NCBI GenBank assembly: GCA_012295275.1
Contig: CM022665.1
Span: forward strand, 20,993,150 to 21,057,149
Direction: 5' to 3'
Length of the DNA stretch: 64,000 nucleotides
Source of the DNA: Chrysomallon squamiferum
Taxonomy: Eukaryota > Mollusca > Gastropoda > Neomphalida > Peltospiridae
Position 1 is the stretch's first letter; the number at the start of each line of letters is the position of its first letter. Below, piece by piece: positions 58,881-64,000 of the stretch. The notes under the pieces were generated by a model that was not told the DNA's origin, did not search any database, and saw only the letters and a program-made list of their open reading frames with translations. Both the position numbers and the translations under genes were made by a program.

Positions 58881-59699
58881 AACAGACCAATAAATAATTA
58901 GCTTAATCCAAGTGTAATTATTATACAAACATTCTTATCGTAAGTACATAATCAAGGCGACCTCATTTGTCTGTATTTCGTCAAAGGATTCTAATGCTAC
59001 TAAAATCCCATGACACACCGCCTACCTCTCTCTTACTATTAATTTGTCGCGGATAGTCATAATTATTCATAGCATATTTCAAATAATTTATTACTTCATC
59101 ACGACTACAAGTATGCCTTTACTAATAACACCGGGAAATAAATATATTCAGTAACAACACAACAAAAAACAAAAAAATAATAATAATAATCATCATCATC
59201 GTCATACTAACAAAACAACATATATTCTTTCAGTTCGCAATATGCATGTTACTTTCAACAGCCATTTAAAACATTTACATAATTACAGGGAAGTTCATAA
59301 TAATACTTAATCTAGTATACACTCAGTTACACAGAGCCAATTTCGAGGATAAGTAAAGTAACGTATTCTCGCGGATCAAACGTACACACGCAATGGGTTC
59401 GTATACAAAGTAGGTTGATATAAAGATATACAACAGAATAAGTTTTAAATCTCTATTCTTCGTGTTATTAAATAAATCGTATTTTCACGGTATCTAATTG
59501 TGTTTTTTAACCGTCCTTGGATAATAATATAAAGATAATGTTATTATAATAGTAATAATAATAAAATAATAAGATTCATGATAATAAACTAAAAATAAAA
59601 TATAGGTACGGATATTAATTAATTCATAAACTTATTTATTTATTTAATATTTATTGAGATTAATACGATTGGCTTCTTTAATTTTTCGCCCAAATTGTT
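58881..59699. other. AT-rich spacer
   Basis: AAT and ATC units near 59176-59203; otherwise unique. No gene seen. Confidence 0.4.
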
Positions 59700-60027
59700 A
59701 CATTCCCCTATATGTTACTTATTAAAGCATTTGCCCTCCTCCGCACACAGGTATTGCAAAGATGTTAATCCGCTCAACTAATTATTGTCGACAATACGGT
59801 AGACTGGGGAAAAAAAAAAAAAAACCCTCCCTTATACGCATGCGCAGTACCTTTAAGAGTTTCAAGCTGTTTAGATCAATCGAATGAGGGTCAAATCTGG
59901 AGACTGAAGTCTTTTGTGGATTTTACTATACTTTGAAACTTTTTATAACGCAAGAAAAGTGTACAGATGTGATCGTTTTTACAGTTCTCAAGGATATTTG
60001 TAGCACAGGGATTTTTTAGCCGCAAAT
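59700..60027 (+). promoter_or_regulatory. Probable afadin promoter and 5' UTR
   Basis: Unique GC-richer sequence directly upstream of the afadin start codon, with an NRF1-type CGCATGCGCA at 59837-59846 and no convincing TATA box. NRF1-type sites are common in TATA-less housekeeping promoters. The start site is unknown. Confidence 0.5.
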
Positions 60028-60132
60028 ATGTCCGTGGGACAGACGAACGAGGACAGACAGCGGCTTATTCAACTTATCAAACAGTGGAATGTGGACCATT
60101 ATGATATTTTCGAATTAAGTCAGCCAAATGAG
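60028..60132 (+). CDS. AFDN: Afadin (AF-6/canoe) first coding exon; gene continues past the window
   Basis: ATG at 60028 (A at -3) encodes 35 residues: MSVGQTNEDRQRLIQLIKQW, then NVDHYDIFELSQPNE before GTGAGT, phase 0. This matches the N terminus of vertebrate afadin and fly canoe, where a similar helix and the D-L/I-F-E-I/L-SQP-E motif lead into the first Ras-associating domain. Afadin is a multidomain scaffold (RA, FHA, dilute and PDZ domains, F-actin binding) linking nectins and Rap/Ras signalling to actin at adherens junctions. The next exon, expected to continue into the RA domain, was not found before 64000, so intron 1 exceeds 3.8 kb. Confidence 0.88.
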
Positions 60133-63100
60133 GTGAGTTTATATAAATTTTATCATTTTTATTAATTAATTAAGTCTGGCATTAATCTTTTTTCCTGCAT
60201 TTCCGCTCCGATGTGGCAGTCGCTACGCCTTGATGAGATCACCTGAACGCACCTTGCAGGTGACACACTTTTAGGCGTCAACAACAATCCAATATGGCGA
60301 CCTTGAAATCGTATACATACACAAAAGTCTGAAATTCAAACTTAATGTCTAATGACCATCTTCAGATCTGTTTATTCAAAAGCAATTAAACATGACATGT
60401 AAAATATACCTTGAGCATGCTAAAAATAGAATTTTGGTGTATGCAAAAAGTCTCTTTTTATTTATTTTGACTGTTTTTTGTTTTTTGGGTGTATTTTGCT
60501 ATTAATAAACTATAATTTGTCTCAAAAGAAGCCTAAAGTTTGATGAACAGAAATTAGCTGAACAATCGTATATTCCTGTGCATACTTTGAACTGAAATCT
60601 CACTATGAAAAAAGTTTAAATTTTGTCTACTTTTTATTATGACATAATTTTATATTTGAGTATGTCAATAATAATTGTGACTAATAACAAAGGAATATAT
60701 ACACTAAAGATAATTTACAGTAAAATGAAAGAAAATAACAATGACAACAACAAATAAAAATAAGAAGAAAGGAAATAATAACAAAAAACTTGTACATTTG
60801 TGTATGATTATGTCACTGAAAAGATTTTCTGTTCCTGAGGAATTTTATTCCATTAAGTTTATAAGTGGATTAAGAGATAATCTGCATAAAAATGTATCTA
60901 AAACATTTTTGCATGTTATAATAATAAGTTATATTTACGGAAAAATATTAGCTGAATGGTTAGTGTCCATATCAGAACCTCATTAGAAAGTTACACTCAT
61001 TACTTATATTCCATTCCAAACACTGTTCTTAACTAGTTAGCACAAGTCATTGTCTGTATTTTCCTGTCTGGCAGAAAGAACATATATAAATAACCCTTTA
61101 TTTAGTGTATTTAAGTAACTCTGGATTATTTAGATATTTTGTTATGTGTTTGTGTATATAGTTTTCAGATTTATTTATTATTATTTTTTTAATACATTCT
61201 GATCAAATAGTTAATCTGACTCAGATTACTGGTGACAATTTTAGAAAACAAACATAAAAGCTGAACATCAAAAATGTTCAAGTTCATCAGGATATTAAAT
61301 TAGCTTTGATAAAATATAATCAATAATCATAAATGACTCATAATATTTGTATTTAGTATTAAATCTGACAAAAACTCAACATAATGGGACTTGTTTTAAG
61401 GAAAAAATCCTAAAAGTCACAGAATTTTTTTTTTTTTTATATAAAATATGACAGTATTAATTAACCGAATCACTGACTCTTTTATGTACTGGCATTGACT
61501 TGAAATATAGATTCTTAATATTAAAGTTTAAAACATCTGTAGTAATGTCAGAAGAAGTCAACCCTACAAAAGAAATTAACTCTACAAATGTCTAAAACCC
61601 ATGATAGTTAGAATCAAGGTTCAAGGACATTTTAATTCCCAGAAGTCTGCCTTCTGAGATTCATGTTAATTTGTCTGCCACCTGTATGTTGCACTAAATA
61701 ACGGAGCATGACACCTGACATGGTTAATTGACCATCCAATCAAACGTTATCTACTTTAAACATTAAACTGATACCACACACACTGGGAGACGGCCATCTT
61801 TGAATTAATTGTCACTGGACCTTATCTCAAACACTGACACTACCCTTTGAGCAGACATTGTTTTGTTAACTACAGCAACTTCTATCATGAGAGGCAGAAT
61901 CTTGGCTCTTAATTATCACAAGAAACTTAGTTTATTCATGTTTCTTCATTGAATCTTGAATACTTTATTCATGTTTGTTGTTTGAATCGTGAATACTATG
62001 CTCATGTTTGTTGCTTGAATCTCGAATACTGCATCCACTTTTATCCTGTTGTCTTATGGCCAATTGTTTTTGATTCATCATATTCTTCCTATGTCATGTT
62101 TCAACAAACACTTCCTTTTATTTTCATTCTGTCATTGCATCTCCTTCCATATTTCTGCTTATCTCTCTCTCTGCCACACTTTTTGTTTCTCACTCATTCT
62201 CTTTCTATTGTTTTCACTTTCTATCTGTGTAAGCATGCATGTGTGTTTAAAATGTGTTTATTTTATCACAAAAACATTTTTAAAAACCTTCTGTGAAAAA
62301 AGAAGTTCACTTTCTTCTTTACCTTTTACAATATTATCATGTTTATGCTGCTTCAAATATTTCCCTACAGCTTGTTTGATGTTTCCAGACTCAACCACTG
62401 AATACAGTGAAATTCATAATAATTCTTAAGCAAAAATATGTATAAAAATGGTAATTTTTTGCCGTTTCAGGTCATTTACCATCATCATTGAATACTGTTA
62501 GAATATAGTTCATTTACAAGTCATTTGTTTTAAGTTGCTTTACTGGTTGGACATGTTTCCTACTGGATCAATTTTCTTTGATAAATACACATACAAAACA
62601 TTGAAGAGTGGCATTATTTCTTACTACTTCTTTTGGTTGTTTTCTTCAGCAAAACAAGCATGTTTAAATTCCATTAAAATGCATTATGTTAGTCATTATG
62701 TTACATATTTATTTCAGAGAATGTGTGCAATGTAGATATTTACAGAATCAGTTGTTTGACTGATAGGTGTATGTGCAGTAGTAAACACAGTGTGTGTCAC
62801 TCATGTATTAATTCTGTATTTCACAGTGACATATCGGTTATTATCTGATTCGCACTTGTCTTCCACAGTTTACCATTTGTTCTTTATCTATTGCATGCCT
62901 GGAATTTTCCATAATTGGCATAAGGCCATTATAAAAAAAAGAAAGTTGCACCATTTCAACCCTGCAGCTACAGAGATAAAAGCTTCATCATCATTTTTGT
63001 TTGTTTCTTTTCAAAGAAAAAAGTCTAGGATTTCAACTTGTTGGAAATTAACGCTGCCTCACTGTAATGTTGGAAATTAATGTTGGCTGACAGTAAAATA

Positions 63101-64000
63101 ATTTATTCTGAGAGTACAGTATTAAATATGACTTTAAAACCATCCCAGAAAGAAACAAAAAAAACCCAAAACAACAAGAACAAAACATTAAAACCTGTTT
63201 TATAACTTAACATTTATATACTAATGTCTATGTGTCAAGTTTCTTCTTTAAACATGATTGATATTTGATGTCTGATAGGTCATTAACCTTAAAGAAAAAT
63301 TAAAAATGTATTGCTTTTACTTAACAAAACAACAAAAAAGAAAAAGAACAAATCCTTTCCACTAGACCTTCCCAAAAAACCAGTAAACAAAACAACAAAT
63401 ATAAAAAATAAATAAATAAGAAACAACCCCAGAAGAAATAAAAATAAAATAAAAGGAATCTAATATTTAATTGCTGATAGATCTGTCAATTTCAAAAACC
63501 AGAGTAATATGATATTGTGAAAATTGATACTTAAGAAGAGTTTAAAAATAGATCTGAAAAAATAAGAAAATGTTAAATATATTTGAAAAAGGTTGCAAAG
63601 TTCAAGGGATGTTACAATTACAAAGCATTTGCTTTATGCACCCTTCATGTTAAAAAATCCCCAAATGCATATGTTAATTTCATTACTGGTTTGTATGCTC
63701 GATTTAGTGACATGAAAGTAAAAAGCAAATGGAGACTCAGTTTGATCACCTAAACTTGGCAAGAAAAAGACACATGAACATCCTGAAGTTTTGAAAAATG
63801 AATGTTATCAACAAATAGATTTATTCATAAAAACTTGTATTATTTATAGATGCACTGTTGCTGATGCTGAACATTTCTATCATGTGTTTTGAAAAAAATA
63901 AACATTTTCTACATGGCCAACAAAGAAATTTATTACTCATAAGAAACTTGGATTAATATGAGATGGACTTGTTGTAGGTGCTGAACCTTTCTATTTGTCA
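60133..64000 (+). other. Afadin intron 1 (partial)
   Basis: AT-rich sequence with fewer microsatellites than the rest of the window. A YY1-like AATATGGCGACC lies near 60291 and a GGCCATCTTTG near 61793. Three 33-base repeats lie at 61931-62029. Open frames of up to 126 codons show no recognised domain. Confidence 0.6.
61931..62029 (+). repeat. Three tandem 33-bp units
   Basis: Three copies of about 33 bases with core TTCATGTTTGTTG and TTGAATC-TGAATAC, in afadin intron 1. The unit length is a multiple of three, so one frame repeats an 11-residue pattern; coding is not supported. Confidence 0.8.

Overview
The window looks like nuclear DNA from a marine invertebrate, most likely a mollusc (inference). 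It is strongly AT-rich and crowded with microsatellites: long triplet tracts (ATT, TTG, ACT, TAG), TATG, GATA, GA, GT and TA runs, and homopolymers. Genes are split by long introns with canonical GT/AG junctions. Nearly all of the 60-150-residue open frames made of poly-I, poly-N, poly-L, poly-V or poly-T are translations of these repeats and are not annotated as genes.

Four genes can be supported from the sequence. (1) 6300-20674, plus strand: a complete vestigial-like gene (VGLL2/vestigial family, 273 aa, 4 exons) encoding a Tondu-domain co-activator of TEAD/Scalloped. (2) 36426-44438, plus strand: a complete nine-exon gene for a PTB-domain endocytic adaptor most like LDLRAP1/ARH (316 aa), followed by a probable 3 kb 3' UTR. 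(3) 51906-56782, minus strand: a complete three-exon gene for a predicted secreted 1433-residue protein. Its six-bladed NHL-type propeller appears split 3+3 by a mucin-like, lysine-rich insertion of roughly 900 residues. This is the most unusual object here. (4) 60028-60132, plus strand: the first coding exon of afadin (AFDN/canoe); the rest of the gene lies beyond the window.

Layout: 1-6.2 kb is repeat-rich upstream DNA with one GC-richer island. 6.3-21.1 kb is the vestigial-like gene, whose introns are mostly microsatellite with a few GC-richer islands that may be enhancers. 21.1-36.2 kb is a gene-poor interval with two minisatellite-like arrays, several islands, a CCAAT/TATA-like block at 32.45 kb and a decayed Tigger (pogo superfamily) element at 33.9 kb, followed by a probable TIR element at 35.1 kb. 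36.2-47.7 kb is the PTB adaptor gene. 47.7-51.9 kb is AT-rich spacer. 51.9-56.8 kb is the propeller/mucin gene. 57-59.7 kb holds a tRNA-like element between TATG repeats and one copy of a dispersed repeat. 59.7-64 kb is the afadin promoter, exon 1 and part of intron 1.

The four genes are not an operon or an obvious pathway. Vestigial-like acts in transcription, the PTB adaptor in receptor endocytosis and afadin at cell junctions; the propeller/mucin protein is probably extracellular. All exon models are hand-read from splice sites, reading-frame continuity and remembered family similarity; no alignment or transcript data were available.
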